From: AAA164-E04 sp964342825
GTDB taxonomy: Bacteria; Verrucomicrobiota; Verrucomicrobiia; Limisphaerales; AAA164-E04
Direction: 5' to 3'
DNA: 64,000 bases
Assembly (NCBI GenBank): GCA_964342825.1
Contig: CAYFHO010000003.1
Coordinates: 1 to 64,000 of the forward strand
Part shown: positions 1 to 8,448 of the stretch, in pieces
Numbering within the stretch: position 1 is the first letter of the stretch
Layout of the letters: each line of letters starts with the position of its first letter
Made by a program: the position numbers and the translations under genes
The notes under the pieces: model-generated
What the model was told of the DNA's origin: nothing
The model's database searches: none
Seen by the model: only the letters and a program-made list of their open reading frames with translations

Positions 1-281
1 TGATTCAGATTCCTCTTGCCGACTTAGATTGCCATACTTCTTCTAAGGACTAAAAGAACCACATGCACATACAGTCATAAATTTCCTTTAGTTATACTAA
101 TGACTTAAGAAATCTCTGGTTACAATCGGAACTATTTTGAGTTCATTTTTCTGAAAAGATTATCAAAATACGACTTGCATTGGATTTTTTCACCACCTAT
201 CGTAGCACCGAGCTTTGAGATAGCGGTGTTGTACCTACCCTTCGCTTAGGCGCGGGCACACGCAGAGGAGGAGATGTTTGT
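1..281. other. Gene-free left edge / leader of the histidine kinase
   Basis: No convincing coding region is seen on either strand. The reading frame of the downstream kinase is open only from about position 219 and holds no start codon before 282. A strong purine-rich ribosome-binding site (AGAGGAGGAG, 264-273) sits just ahead of that start, so at least the right end is a 5' leader. The left part is AT-rich and may hold the promoter, but I could not assign -35/-10 boxes. Confidence 0.5.
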
Positions 282-1046
282 ATGCGCAAAAGTAGTAACA
301 AGCTGCAGAAGGAGGAGGGATTAGATTTGGTGGCAGGTGGAATCGCCCACGATTTCAATAATTGCCTTTCTTCCATCCAAATGAATCTTGCCACCATGGA
401 AGAGCATCTAAAGATAAAGCCCTTCCGCGCCAATGAACTTAAAAAGTGCATCAGGGATATATACCTGGCCACCCAATTTTCACTCAAGCTGACCAACCAA
501 CTGCAGAACTACAGCAACCATTGCCCTCTGATGGTTGAATGGATCAATCCATCAATCCTGCTGAAGAACATGCACGAAATGCTGGAACGAGCTGTCAGTG
601 AGGAAATTAAAATCAATATAGAAGCCCCACAAATCAGTTGCATGCTGGCAGGCAACCCGGTGCAAATGGAACAAGCCATTTTCAATGTTGTCCTCAACGC
701 CGCAGACGCCACTGCAGGTGCGGGAGTCATTCACGTGAGATGCAGGGAATGCTGCCGCGATCATTGCCCGGAAATCCCCAAACTAAAAAACGGCACCCCC
801 GATAGATGCTGCCTGATCGAGATTATCGACGAAGGGCGTGGGATTGCTCGATCGAATTTGGATAGGATTTTCAATAGTGATTTTTCAACCAAAAAAACCA
901 CTCCCACCAATGGATATGGACTGGCAAATGTCAAAAGCATCATCGAGGACATGGGTGGCGCTGTTCGAGTGCGAAGCGAAGTGAACAGCGGCACAACATT
1001 CCAAATTTTCCTGCCCATGGTTGGACCTGACTCTGCCCGTAATTAA
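282..1046 (+). CDS. Sensorless cytosolic histidine kinase with a Cys cluster
   Basis: The protein is a 254-residue histidine-kinase core of the NtrB-like type. It would autophosphorylate a histidine and pass the phosphate to a response regulator that is not in this window. The H-box is GGIAHDFNN with the phospho-acceptor at His23. The N-box lies around Asn135-Asn139 (NVVLNAADA), the G1 box is DEGRGI at 183-188 and the G2 box is GYGLANV at 211-217. There is no signal peptide, membrane segment or PAS/GAF domain, so only about 20 residues precede the H-box. Between N-box and G1 there are six cysteines (154, 157, 158, 162, 176, 177), which is odd for this fold. The start is fixed by the AGAGGAGGAG ribosome-binding site and by an upstream in-frame stop. 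The downstream fusion gene begins 3 bp after the stop, which suggests an operon. The kinase assignment is firm; its signal is unknown. Confidence 0.85.
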   Translation: MRKSSNKLQKEEGLDLVAGGIAHDFNNCLSSIQMNLATMEEHLKIKPFRANELKKCIRDIYLATQFSLKLTNQLQNYSNHCPLMVEWINPSILLKNMHEMLERAVSEEIKINIEAPQISCMLAGNPVQMEQAIFNVVLNAADATAGAGVIHVRCRECCRDHCPEIPKLKNGTPDRCCLIEIIDEGRGIARSNLDRIFNSDFSTKKTTPTNGYGLANVKSIIEDMGGAVRVRSEVNSGTTFQIFLPMVGPDSARN

Positions 1047-1049
1047 GGG

Positions 1050-2201
1050 ATGGGGACACCGAAAAAAATAGTCTTTGTCAGCGGATGCTTTGACTTGCTC
1101 CATAGCGGCCACATCGCTTTCCTGGATGCTGCTGCCCAACACGGTTTATTGAATGTGGCCATCGGATCAGATACCACCATCTTTGATCTGAAAGGACGCC
1201 CACCTGTAACATGCGAAGAAGAGCGTCTTTTCATGATCCAGTCTCTGGAATGCGTTCATCACGCATTCATTTCGCGAGGGCGCGGCATTTTGGATTTCAA
1301 GGAAGACCTTGAAGGACTGAGGCCGGACATCTTTGTTGTGAACGCTGACGGAGATGTTCCTGCTAAACGCCATCTTTGTGAATCATTAGGAATCCAATAT
1401 CTTGTTCTAGCCAGGGAACCGCACGAAAATCTGGCTGCAAGATCCACGACAGACTTGCGGAATCGTATTGAGATGCCTTATCGCCTGGACCTCGCCGGGG
1501 GCTGGCTGGATCAACCGTTTATCAGCAAACTTCATCCGGGTCCGGTGATCACTGTATCCCTGGAGCCTACGTTCGAGTTTAATGAGCGAAGTGGCATGGC
1601 TTCGAGTACCCGCCGCACAGCAATAGACCTTTGGGGACCTCGCCTGCCAGCTGATGACCCAGAAAAACTTTCGCATATTCTGTTCTGCTGCGAGAATCCA
1701 CCAGGGAGTCAATACATTTCAGGCTCCCAGGATGCAATTGGACTTGTTTACCCAGGGGTGACTAAATCCGACTATGACGGAGAGTACTGGCCGACCAAGA
1801 TATCCCCTCTTCAAGATGAATCTGTCGTTGAATTCATTGAGAACCACGTCTTTTTGAAACCTCTGGGACCTCGCACTACCAGCTATGACGTGATGAAGGA
1901 TACCTGTTTCACAAGCTCTGGCGCCAAAGCCCTGTCACAAGCAACAGAGGATTGCTGGGAAGCTCTTCACCGGAAGGATCCGATCAGCTTTGGGAATGCC
2001 TTGTTCCGATCTTTTGAAGCACAGATTTCCCTGTTCCCAAACATGACGAATCCCGAAATAGAATCCATCATCGACCCATTCCGTGAAACCGCCCTCGGAT
2101 GGAAGCTATCAGGTGCAGGTGGAGGAGGATATTTGGTGCTGGTCAGCAAAGAACCCATCGAACACACAGCTCGAATATCCGTGCGTCGTGGTGGACCATA
2201 A
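1050..2201 (+). CDS. Cytidylyltransferase-like / GHMP-kinase fusion protein
   Basis: Two catalytic domains lie in one chain. Residues 6-140 form a nucleotidyltransferase of the cytidylyltransferase fold, with the CFDLLHSGH signature (HSGH at 18-21) and a closing RSTTDLR motif at 131-137. Residues 143-380 resemble a GHMP sugar kinase. Motif 1 is PYRLDLAGG (143-151) and motif 3 is LSGAGGGGY (353-361). Motif 2, expected near the GSQDAIG stretch (225-231), is poorly conserved. The pair would let one protein phosphorylate a sugar and activate it as an NDP-sugar, as HldE does with a different kinase fold and Fkp does for fucose. The substrate cannot be read from sequence; heptose or fucose-like sugars are guesses. 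It follows the histidine kinase by 3 bp. Both domains look intact, although the GHMP part is short for the family. Confidence 0.75.
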   Translation: MGTPKKIVFVSGCFDLLHSGHIAFLDAAAQHGLLNVAIGSDTTIFDLKGRPPVTCEEERLFMIQSLECVHHAFISRGRGILDFKEDLEGLRPDIFVVNADGDVPAKRHLCESLGIQYLVLAREPHENLAARSTTDLRNRIEMPYRLDLAGGWLDQPFISKLHPGPVITVSLEPTFEFNERSGMASSTRRTAIDLWGPRLPADDPEKLSHILFCCENPPGSQYISGSQDAIGLVYPGVTKSDYDGEYWPTKISPLQDESVVEFIENHVFLKPLGPRTTSYDVMKDTCFTSSGAKALSQATEDCWEALHRKDPISFGNALFRSFEAQISLFPNMTNPEIESIIDPFRETALGWKLSGAGGGGYLVLVSKEPIEHTARISVRRGGP

Positions 2202-2503
2202 CTTGCCTCTCTCAAGTTAAACTGCATTGCAAAAGCCCCCTCAAAGTATTGCACCTAGGGGCTAAGATTAGCTCTTTTCCCTATATTCCAGCCGAAATGC
2301 AACTTTTTGGTAACTTTCGCACATCATTCGCCCTGAGCCCATCGGTGGAAATCTGAAATTTCAACCAATTTGCAATAAACTAGATACAAACCAAGCCAAA
2401 AGAATATTACTACCTCAAGGCTCAAAGGCCCCATCAATTATGGTCATATGTCGTGTTTTTGGTACTCTGATTGCTTTTTAGCGATTAGATAGGCAACGAA
2501 ATC
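2202..2503. other. Intergenic spacer with a weak hairpin
   Basis: This is about 300 bp without a gene. An inverted repeat AGCCCC (2234-2239) / GGGGCT (2258-2263) lies 32 bp after the fusion gene. It could act as a weak terminator, but its loop is long and no T-run follows directly. The remainder is AT-rich and probably carries the promoter of the next gene. Nothing else is visible. Confidence 0.35.
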
Positions 2504-3034
2504 ATGAGCAAGCATCCTGAAACCATAAAATACTTGTTTAGCACAAGCGACATTTCCCAACTAGATGGGGGTGATGTTGATTTTATCGAATTTTCAGGAA
2601 TTAACTGCGCCAAGCTCAATGAATCTTGCCCGGAAGGTCCTGTTTTTTCCCGCGGTGAAATCGTCTCGGGTGTCTGCTTCCCAAGGTCTCGAGGACGCAT
2701 TTCTGGAAATTTCAAACTTCAGCAGCAGGATGATGGAATTTACCGGCTGACAGGGAAAGGTGTCTTTTCGCTGGAAGGCTCCGATCAATCGCTATTTACT
2801 GCGGATATTGCCATGAACGATATCTACTCTCAGTCATCTGAGAATGGCCCTTCAGTCATGGTCGCTTCAGCAACTTTATCGAAGATCAATTATATCCCCT
2901 TCAAGCATCCTTTGCTCGCGGAGATTGCCATAAAATCTGAGGTCGAGTCCTATTTTATTTTCCGTTCCTCTCCAAAAGATGAGCTTGAAGAAATCGAAGC
3001 TTCTTCTGATTTGGCTGAAGGCATATCCCAATAG
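2504..3034 (+). CDS. Hypothetical protein, 176 aa
   Basis: I do not recognise this protein. It is 176 residues long, acidic, and has no signal peptide or membrane segment. The middle (roughly 60-130) alternates short hydrophobic strands with turns, which suggests a small beta-rich domain. The C-terminal 25 residues are Glu/Ser-rich and probably disordered. It contains two cysteines near 36 and 42 and another near 58, with no clear metal motif. The ribosome-binding site is weak (AGGCAACG). It is preceded by about 300 bp of spacer and ends 23 bp before a convergent gene, so it is probably transcribed alone. Coding status rests on the length of the open frame, good codon use and lack of overlap. 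Confidence 0.6.
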   Translation: MSKHPETIKYLFSTSDISQLDGGDVDFIEFSGINCAKLNESCPEGPVFSRGEIVSGVCFPRSRGRISGNFKLQQQDDGIYRLTGKGVFSLEGSDQSLFTADIAMNDIYSQSSENGPSVMVASATLSKINYIPFKHPLLAEIAIKSEVESYFIFRSSPKDELEEIEASSDLAEGISQ

Positions 3035-3057
3035 CCATTCAATCAAACACTGAGGCA

Positions 3058-3795
3058 TTAGCTCGGTTCATCGGGAAGGGTTCTGCTGTTAATTTCCTTC
3101 GACCATTCGTAAACGTTGTCCAATAGGATTTCCTTAATTTTCCAAACCATGGTCATGGTCATGGCCACCGGCATGACCACCATGAAAACGATCAACCAGG
3201 GTCGAACGCTTTCTATCATTTTCAGCAGGATAAATACCGGAGAAGGCAGTGAGGGTAGTGCCCAAATGCCATGATACATTAAGGTCATGATCATCATCAT
3301 GCTGAGCATGCGTCGATTCAAACCGGAAAAGAGCTCGGTGTCATGTCGAAGAGTTTCATCAGGTATCATGAAGGCAAGTCGTTTGAGAACAAAATTCAAA
3401 TGATACAGATACAGCAGTCCACAAAAGAACAGGAGCGCCACTGAGAAGCTGTAAAACGGTACGCGGGGGAAATCGTGCCAGAAAAAAAGGAAAGGCGTGA
3501 GACCTAAATTCAACACTCCAATCAAAATCGAGCGATCCACAGCTTTGGACCATATCCTCTCCTGAGTTTGGAATTTTCCTATTTGTACGAGTCCAAATAA
3601 CAACATTCCATTCGTGAGAAGGGGTAATAAAACCCCCATCTCTCGTGCTCGGGCATAAAGCTCAGTGTGCGCCTCGGATAACAGAGCGACAGGTAAACCC
3701 CAAAACAAAGCGGATAATCCACGGATGAGACGTCCCACGGACTTAAGAATGGATTTCTTAAGAGTCAAGTCAGACCTTTGGGAAACGGCGTTCAT
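3058..3795 (-). CDS. Multi-pass inner-membrane protein coupled to arginine decarboxylase
   Basis: This 245-residue protein has about six hydrophobic segments (near 25-42, 52-70, 88-106, 114-134, 165-185 and 195-218). I match it to no named family. A short Met-rich stretch (MLSMMMIMTLM) sits in the fifth segment. Its start codon overlaps the stop of the upstream arginine decarboxylase in a TGATG arrangement (3793-3797), so translation of the two is probably coupled. By context alone it could handle agmatine, a polyamine or arginine, but no transporter signature supports that. It is convergent with the hypothetical gene ending at 3034, and I found no clear terminator between them. Confidence 0.75.
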   Translation of the reverse strand: MNAVSQRSDLTLKKSILKSVGRLIRGLSALFWGLPVALLSEAHTELYARAREMGVLLPLLTNGMLLFGLVQIGKFQTQERIWSKAVDRSILIGVLNLGLTPFLFFWHDFPRVPFYSFSVALLFFCGLLYLYHLNFVLKRLAFMIPDETLRHDTELFSGLNRRMLSMMMIMTLMYHGIWALPSLPSPVFILLKMIESVRPWLIVFMVVMPVAMTMTMVWKIKEILLDNVYEWSKEINSRTLPDEPS

Positions 3796-5738
3796 CAGGA
3801 ACCCAAATACGTGTAGTCCGACAAGCCCTGATCGTAATCCCTCAACAACCGCATTCCTTCACGAGGTTTCATCTGGTCCGCTTTGATCGCTCGATCCACC
3901 TGACGTTTCATATGACGCTTGAGTTCACGTTGGTCATATTGCACAGAAGACAAGGCAAGTCCTACGTTTGTCCCCTCGATCACTTCCTCGATGTAATACC
4001 CGCTGGGTTCGTCCTCATCCAGAAAGACGTGCACTTCATTTACCTTGCCAAATAAGTTGTGTAGATCTCCCATAATATCCTGGTAAGCCCCCATCAGAAA
4101 AAAGCCCAGAAAATAGGGATCCACCAAACGCCCATTCTCGTCGGTCTGGATATCGTGCAATGGTAATGTGTTTCTCGTATCTTCAAAATCAATGAATCGA
4201 TCCACCTTTCCGTCGGAATCGCAAGTGATGTCCACCAACGTCCCTTCACGACCGGGGGCATCCTTCAGTTTGTTGATGGGCATGATTGGAAACAGCTGAT
4301 CCAATGCCCAATGATCCAGCAGAGATTGAAAAACACTGAAATTGCAAAGATACTGGTCACCCAGATGATCTTTGAGTTGTCGAATCTCTTCAGGCACGTG
4401 AGCTTTACCTCGATAACTTTCAAGCACTCCTCGACCGATTTCCCAAAACAAAGTCTCGATCTTGGCTTTGTCCTCCAGCTCCAGTAAACCAAGGGTGAAC
4501 ATGTTGTAGGCATCGTCTTTCCTTTCCAAGGCATCGTGGTAGGCTTCAAGACGATTCAGATTCGTTAGGTTGTCCCTCATTTCGAGTAGTTCCTTAACTA
4601 AAGGATGCTCATCCTTACCATAAACCAGATGACCTGCTGGAGTGCCCTTTTTTATGGATCCCAGTACTTGGACTATCAGGACACTGTGGTGAGCAACGAT
4701 GGCACGACCACTTTCACTGGTTATCTGAGGATGAGGAACTCCCTCGGCATCGCAAACATTCCCAAGATAATAAACAATGTCATTGGCATACTCTTGAAGT
4801 GTATAGTTGGTGGAACTTTCAAAGGCTGTCCGGCTGCCATCGTAATCCACTCCCAGCCCCCCACCAACATCAACCGTCTCTATGTTGAAGCCAAGTTTAT
4901 AGAGTTTGGCATATAAACGGCCGGCTTCCTGGGTGGCTTTTTTGAAGGTGAGGATGTCAGGTACCTGTGAGCCAATATGAAAATGAAGCAACTTGAAACA
5001 ATGCTCGAGTTTCTCCTTTTTCAATAACTCGGTGGCTGCGACCAGTTCGCTGGTACTCAATCCAAATTTTGCATTTTCACCTGCACTTTGAGCCCATTTA
5101 CCCGCACCTTTACTCAACAGCCGCGCTCGGATACCGATCATGGGCTCGACTCCCACTTTTCGTGAAACAGAAATGATCTGCTTGAGCTCTTCCATTTTTT
5201 CAACCACCAGTATCACGCGTTTGTTGAGTTTGATCCCCATCAAGGCCATATGAATAAATCCATTGTCCTTATAGCCGTTACAAATCATCAGACTACCTGG
5301 AGTATCCTGGAGGGACATGGCGGCAAACAACTCTGGCTTGCTGCCGACTTCCAACCCCATACCGAAAGGTTTTCCGGCTTCCAGGATCTCTTCAACCACT
5401 TCCCTGAGCTGGTTGACCTTGATGGGAAAAACTCCCCGGTATGTATTTTTGTAATCACACTCCTTGATAGCCTTTTGAAAGGATTGATTGATGGAGATAA
5501 CCCGGTGTTTCAGAATGTCCTGAAATCGAATCAGCAAGGGAAACTTTAAATCTCTGGACCTGGCTTCCTCAACGATGTCCATTAAGTCAACCGAAGCCTT
5601 AGCTTCCTGCGATGGATATGCTGAGACGTGTCCATTTTGATTGATACCATAATACTTCGCTCCCCAACGAGCGATATGGTACAACTCACTCGCTTGATCA
5701 ATGGACCAAGGTCCCAATTTTTCCTTAAAATCTCTCAT
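3795..5738 (-). CDS. speA: Biosynthetic arginine decarboxylase
   Basis: This enzyme converts L-arginine to agmatine and CO2 with pyridoxal phosphate, the first step of the agmatine route to putrescine and spermidine. It is about 647 residues from the ATG at 5738, the usual size for the SpeA family. An in-frame GTG nine bases earlier (5747) is the alternative start. The PLP lysine lies in FPIKVNQ near residue 107. Family hallmarks include the GLEVGSKPEL stretch, HIGSQ (the glycine-rich PLP region), VDVGGGLGVDYDG and, late in the chain, ITCDSDGK, which carries the active-site cysteine contributed across the dimer. The downstream membrane-protein gene overlaps its stop by one base. The protein should be cytosolic. 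Nothing is missing and the assignment is firm. Confidence 0.93.
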   Translation of the reverse strand: MRDFKEKLGPWSIDQASELYHIARWGAKYYGINQNGHVSAYPSQEAKASVDLMDIVEEARSRDLKFPLLIRFQDILKHRVISINQSFQKAIKECDYKNTYRGVFPIKVNQLREVVEEILEAGKPFGMGLEVGSKPELFAAMSLQDTPGSLMICNGYKDNGFIHMALMGIKLNKRVILVVEKMEELKQIISVSRKVGVEPMIGIRARLLSKGAGKWAQSAGENAKFGLSTSELVAATELLKKEKLEHCFKLLHFHIGSQVPDILTFKKATQEAGRLYAKLYKLGFNIETVDVGGGLGVDYDGSRTAFESSTNYTLQEYANDIVYYLGNVCDAEGVPHPQITSESGRAIVAHHSVLIVQVLGSIKKGTPAGHLVYGKDEHPLVKELLEMRDNLTNLNRLEAYHDALERKDDAYNMFTLGLLELEDKAKIETLFWEIGRGVLESYRGKAHVPEEIRQLKDHLGDQYLCNFSVFQSLLDHWALDQLFPIMPINKLKDAPGREGTLVDITCDSDGKVDRFIDFEDTRNTLPLHDIQTDENGRLVDPYFLGFFLMGAYQDIMGDLHNLFGKVNEVHVFLDEDEPSGYYIEEVIEGTNVGLALSSVQYDQRELKRHMKRQVDRAIKADQMKPREGMRLLRDYDQGLSDYTYLGS

Positions 5739-5858
5739 GATATCCACACAAGGATGCGTCGCACTATATCGGCAGGTTCAAGGATTTCAATAACCTGTGT
5801 GATCTTTTTAAAATGATCGCGGCTTGAATCCAAAGCTCCTTTGCGATTGCATCAAGTC

Positions 5859-6620
5859 ATGGGATCAATTGCGTTGAAAAGGATCGTGAAAGACTGCAAC
5901 AAAGAACTTCGCATCCATCAAATTGAAGACTGGCCTGGAGCGGTAAATGGACTTCAGGTTGAGAATAACGGCGAGGTAAAAAAGATTGCCGCAGCCGTGG
6001 ATGGCACCTTCACCACAGCTCGACTGGCGGTGGAACAGGGAGCCGATCTGATGATCGTTCATCATGGATTATTTTGGAACAAAACCCATCCATGGACCGG
6101 GCGGCAGTATGAATTTATCAAATTCCTGATGGATCATAACCTTGCTGTCTACAGCGCACATCTCCCACTCGATATCCATCCCACTCTGGGCAATAATGCA
6201 CAGCTCTGCCAAGCATTGGGATTTAGAAAGAAAAAAAGTTTCTTCTTGGATAAAGGCAGAGAACTGGGTTTGCGATCTGGTAAGAAAATATCCCGTGATC
6301 AACTCATGGATAAACTGGAGAGTATCCTGGGGAACAAACCGACCCTGCTTCCTGGAGGACCCGAAACTTGCCGACAAATTGGAATTGTTACCGGCGGTGC
6401 AGGATCTGAACTCGCCATTGCTGCCAAAGAAGGTGTGGATACTTTTATTACCGGTGAAGGTCCTCACTGGACCTTTGCTTTGGCAGAGGATCTTGGCATC
6501 AACGTCATCTATGGAGGACATTATGCGACCGAAACTTTCGGTGTGAAGGCCCTGTCACAGCACTTGTCGGAACAATATGGCATACCATGGACCTTCATCG
6601 ACCACCCAACAGGGCTTTGA
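5859..6620 (+). CDS. Nif3-like dinuclear metal centre protein
   Basis: This is a member of the Nif3/YbgI/YqfO family, hexameric cytosolic proteins with a two-metal site and no settled enzymatic role; some members behave like GTP cyclohydrolase I type 2. The ATG at 5859 gives 253 residues and matches the usual N-terminus; a TTG at 5841 is possible but adds an unlikely extension. Metal-ligand motifs are all visible: IVHHGLFW, then AVYSAHLPLD, and near the C-terminus YGGHYATETFG. The conserved NGLQVEN stretch of the N-terminal domain is present too. It is divergent from speA, about 120 bp away, and is followed by a strong terminator at 6666-6696, so it forms a single-gene unit. Confidence 0.88.
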   Translation: MGSIALKRIVKDCNKELRIHQIEDWPGAVNGLQVENNGEVKKIAAAVDGTFTTARLAVEQGADLMIVHHGLFWNKTHPWTGRQYEFIKFLMDHNLAVYSAHLPLDIHPTLGNNAQLCQALGFRKKKSFFLDKGRELGLRSGKKISRDQLMDKLESILGNKPTLLPGGPETCRQIGIVTGGAGSELAIAAKEGVDTFITGEGPHWTFALAEDLGINVIYGGHYATETFGVKALSQHLSEQYGIPWTFIDHPTGL

Positions 6621-7017
6621 CATCAATCGTTGGAGTCTCTTGAGGTGTCCGGGACCCAAAAAATGAACCGGCACTCGTTTCCGAGCGCCGGTTTTCCCCA
6701 CTTTGTACCATTCACCATACTTATTCCCTGGCGTCCACTCACTGAATAGGCTCAAGAACCTTCTCAGTTATTTTCGGTACAAAAATTTAATCTTTCTAAT
6801 TCTTAATAGAGCAATTGAGTGGCCATTCTCAAAAATGAGTAAGACTCTGAGAAGCTGGCAAAATATAACCAGCGTGATCAATAATCAACAACTTGCCCAA
6901 TATGAAGCACCTTTGGATGCTTTGATAAAGGTATCATCATTTAGAATTTTTGATTCGAAGTTACAAACGGGTGACGATTAAGAAAATTAATCCACGGAGA
7001 AAATCGGGAATCATAAC
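6621..7017. other. AT-rich intergenic spacer
   Basis: About 400 bp separates Nif3 (+) from the convergent PP2C gene (-). Apart from the terminator at 6666-6696 I see no gene. A 92-codon open frame at 6703-6981 (+) has no ribosome-binding site, poor composition and no recognisable feature, so I treat it as chance. The right half is markedly AT-rich. Confidence 0.5.
6666..6696 (+). terminator. Rho-independent terminator after the Nif3-like gene
   Basis: The hairpin has outer arms AACCGGC (6666-6672) and GCCGGTT (6687-6693), with an inner CTCG/CGAG extension and a TTTC loop. A short T-run follows on the + strand. On the minus strand the hairpin is followed by CATTTTTT, so it may work in both directions. 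It starts 46 bp after the Nif3 stop. Confidence 0.8.
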
Positions 7018-7842
7018 TTATGCATCCAGATCAACTACGATAGCTGTGATGTTATCTTTACCGGAAGCATCTAATGCTTCTTTCACCACAGCTTCAGCAG
7101 GATTCAGTTCTTTTAGATACGGTGGCGGATTCTTAATGGTCTTCTCTATCGTATATGGGGTGATGCCATCAGCAACTCCGTCAGTGCAGAAAACAATCCT
7201 ATCTCCTTTGTTGATAGCAGTTTGACCTAACTGAGGAGAACTGTAATCGTGACCACTGCCAATGGATTTTTCGAGCACATTATTGGAAGTATGCCTTCTG
7301 GCCTCTTCGGGACTCATCTTGCCTTCTCTCACCTTTCTGGCAGCCACGGTATGATCTTCCGTTAATTGAACGATTCCAGCGTCTGAAGGAATGTGGTAGA
7401 TCCGGCTATCTCCCAAATGAGCAAAGTAAAGGACATCGTTGTGGATCCACCCAATGCTTAAGGTGGCCCCCATGTTGCAACATTCTTTGTAATTGCTGGA
7501 TACCTTTAATATCGCGTCATGAATCTGCCGGCAAAATGCTGTAAGCATGCCTGCATAATCAATTTGGGAATGCTTTCCCCCACGATGAAAAGCACGGGAA
7601 ATCAGATCAGAAATGGACCGCAATGCTGACTGGCTGGCATATTCTCCCGCTTCCGCCCCCCCAATTCCATCACTCACAGCAAAAATAAAATGATTCTGGC
7701 TGGTTGGAGAAGAACCCTGTTTTCCCAGGTAACAAAGTTCGCGCTCATCAAACATCATAAGAAGAAATGAATCCTCATTATTGCGTCGATAACGACCAGG
7801 ATGCGTCTGAGCGGTCCATTTGATATCCTCAATATTATTCAT
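7018..7842 (-). CDS. PP2C-family Ser/Thr protein phosphatase
   Basis: This 274-residue cytosolic phosphatase would remove phosphate from serine or threonine using two metal ions. All hallmark motifs are present: RRNNEDS with Asp24, VSDGIGG (57-62) with Asp58, LTEDHT, FCTDGVAD and the closing KDNIT. The motif HTSNNVLEKSIGS matches the usual HxxxNxLTxxLG region. There is no membrane segment or extra domain. Its ATG overlaps the end of the upstream mini-kinase gene by 8 bases (7835-7842), so the two are co-translated and probably act as an opposing pair. The arrangement parallels PrpC/PrkC in Firmicutes, but the kinase here is far smaller. The phosphatase assignment is firm; the substrate is unknown. 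Confidence 0.9.
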   Translation of the reverse strand: MNNIEDIKWTAQTHPGRYRRNNEDSFLLMMFDERELCYLGKQGSSPTSQNHFIFAVSDGIGGAEAGEYASQSALRSISDLISRAFHRGGKHSQIDYAGMLTAFCRQIHDAILKVSSNYKECCNMGATLSIGWIHNDVLYFAHLGDSRIYHIPSDAGIVQLTEDHTVAARKVREGKMSPEEARRHTSNNVLEKSIGSGHDYSSPQLGQTAINKGDRIVFCTDGVADGITPYTIEKTIKNPPPYLKELNPAEAVVKEALDASGKDNITAIVVDLDA

Positions 7843-8272
7843 GATTCTTTGGCGATTTCTTTTTTTTGATCACATCATCCTGCTTCAATCCCTCACCGCT
7901 GTCCTTGAAAGTCGCGAATTCAAAGTCTATGATGCAAAACCTGCCATGCTGCGTACTGTAGGTGACATTACGCGCAAACGGATCATCATGAACCACTCCA
8001 AAAGATTCGAGCTCTTCAAACAAGCTGTCCAGTTTACTCTGACTGATGCTTTGGACGATGGCTCCAACATTCGTGGTGACCAGATAGAGTTCGTCCGGTT
8101 CTTTATGGAGCACTCTCGGTACAAAATCGCATCCCTGCTTTTCCAGGTATTCAAGTATCCGCACCTCGTTTTCAAATCGTTCTTTGGCAAACTTGCCGCT
8201 GAAACGCTTATGCACCCTGCCATCGAATCCAATGTGCACGGTCGAGCGCGGTGTGTTTTTCATCTCACGCAT
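7835..8272 (-). CDS. Minimal protein-kinase-like protein, 145 aa
   Basis: This very short protein carries the core of a protein-kinase/aminoglycoside-phosphotransferase fold. Lys22 (VHKRF) sits where the ATP-binding lysine belongs, and Glu34/Glu36 (FENEVRIL) suit the C-helix. YLVTTNVG (63-70) looks like the hinge. The catalytic loop is VVHDDPFARN (93-102), with Asp97 as base and Asn102 as metal ligand. IIDFEFA (114-120) replaces DFG, with Asp116. There is no classical Gly-rich loop and almost no C-lobe after the DFG-like site; the tail is Lys-rich. A + strand open frame covers the same bases (7820-8347), but the kinase motifs and the overlap with the phosphatase gene favour the minus strand. 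It lies upstream of, and in one operon with, the PP2C gene. Protein-kinase activity is an inference; small-molecule phosphorylation is also possible. Confidence 0.7.
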   Translation of the reverse strand: MREMKNTPRSTVHIGFDGRVHKRFSGKFAKERFENEVRILEYLEKQGCDFVPRVLHKEPDELYLVTTNVGAIVQSISQSKLDSLFEELESFGVVHDDPFARNVTYSTQHGRFCIIDFEFATFKDSGEGLKQDDVIKKKKSPKNHE

Positions 8273-8448
8273 GAGATAAACAATTTATCACAGGTTTACC
8301 GAAGCATCCAGAGCGTACCCATTGGTTGCAGAGCAAAAAATATTTGAGGGATGGTTCGCTTTTTGCTTTACTGAAAATTCGGCTGCTGGTGGCTTCCAAA
8401 CGCCCAGTGCCTTTGACATTAGAAAAATAAAACTGAAACACTCATCAT

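Noticed and set aside
6703..6981. A 92-codon frame in the spacer before PP2C
   Set aside because: It has no ribosome-binding site or recognisable motif, and the surrounding DNA is AT-rich and structured like a spacer.
7820..8347. A 175-codon open frame on the + strand opposite the mini-kinase
   Set aside because: It is fully antisense to the kinase and the PP2C start, shows no motif, and has no ribosome-binding site. The minus strand carries kinase motifs and overlaps the phosphatase gene in a normal operon way.
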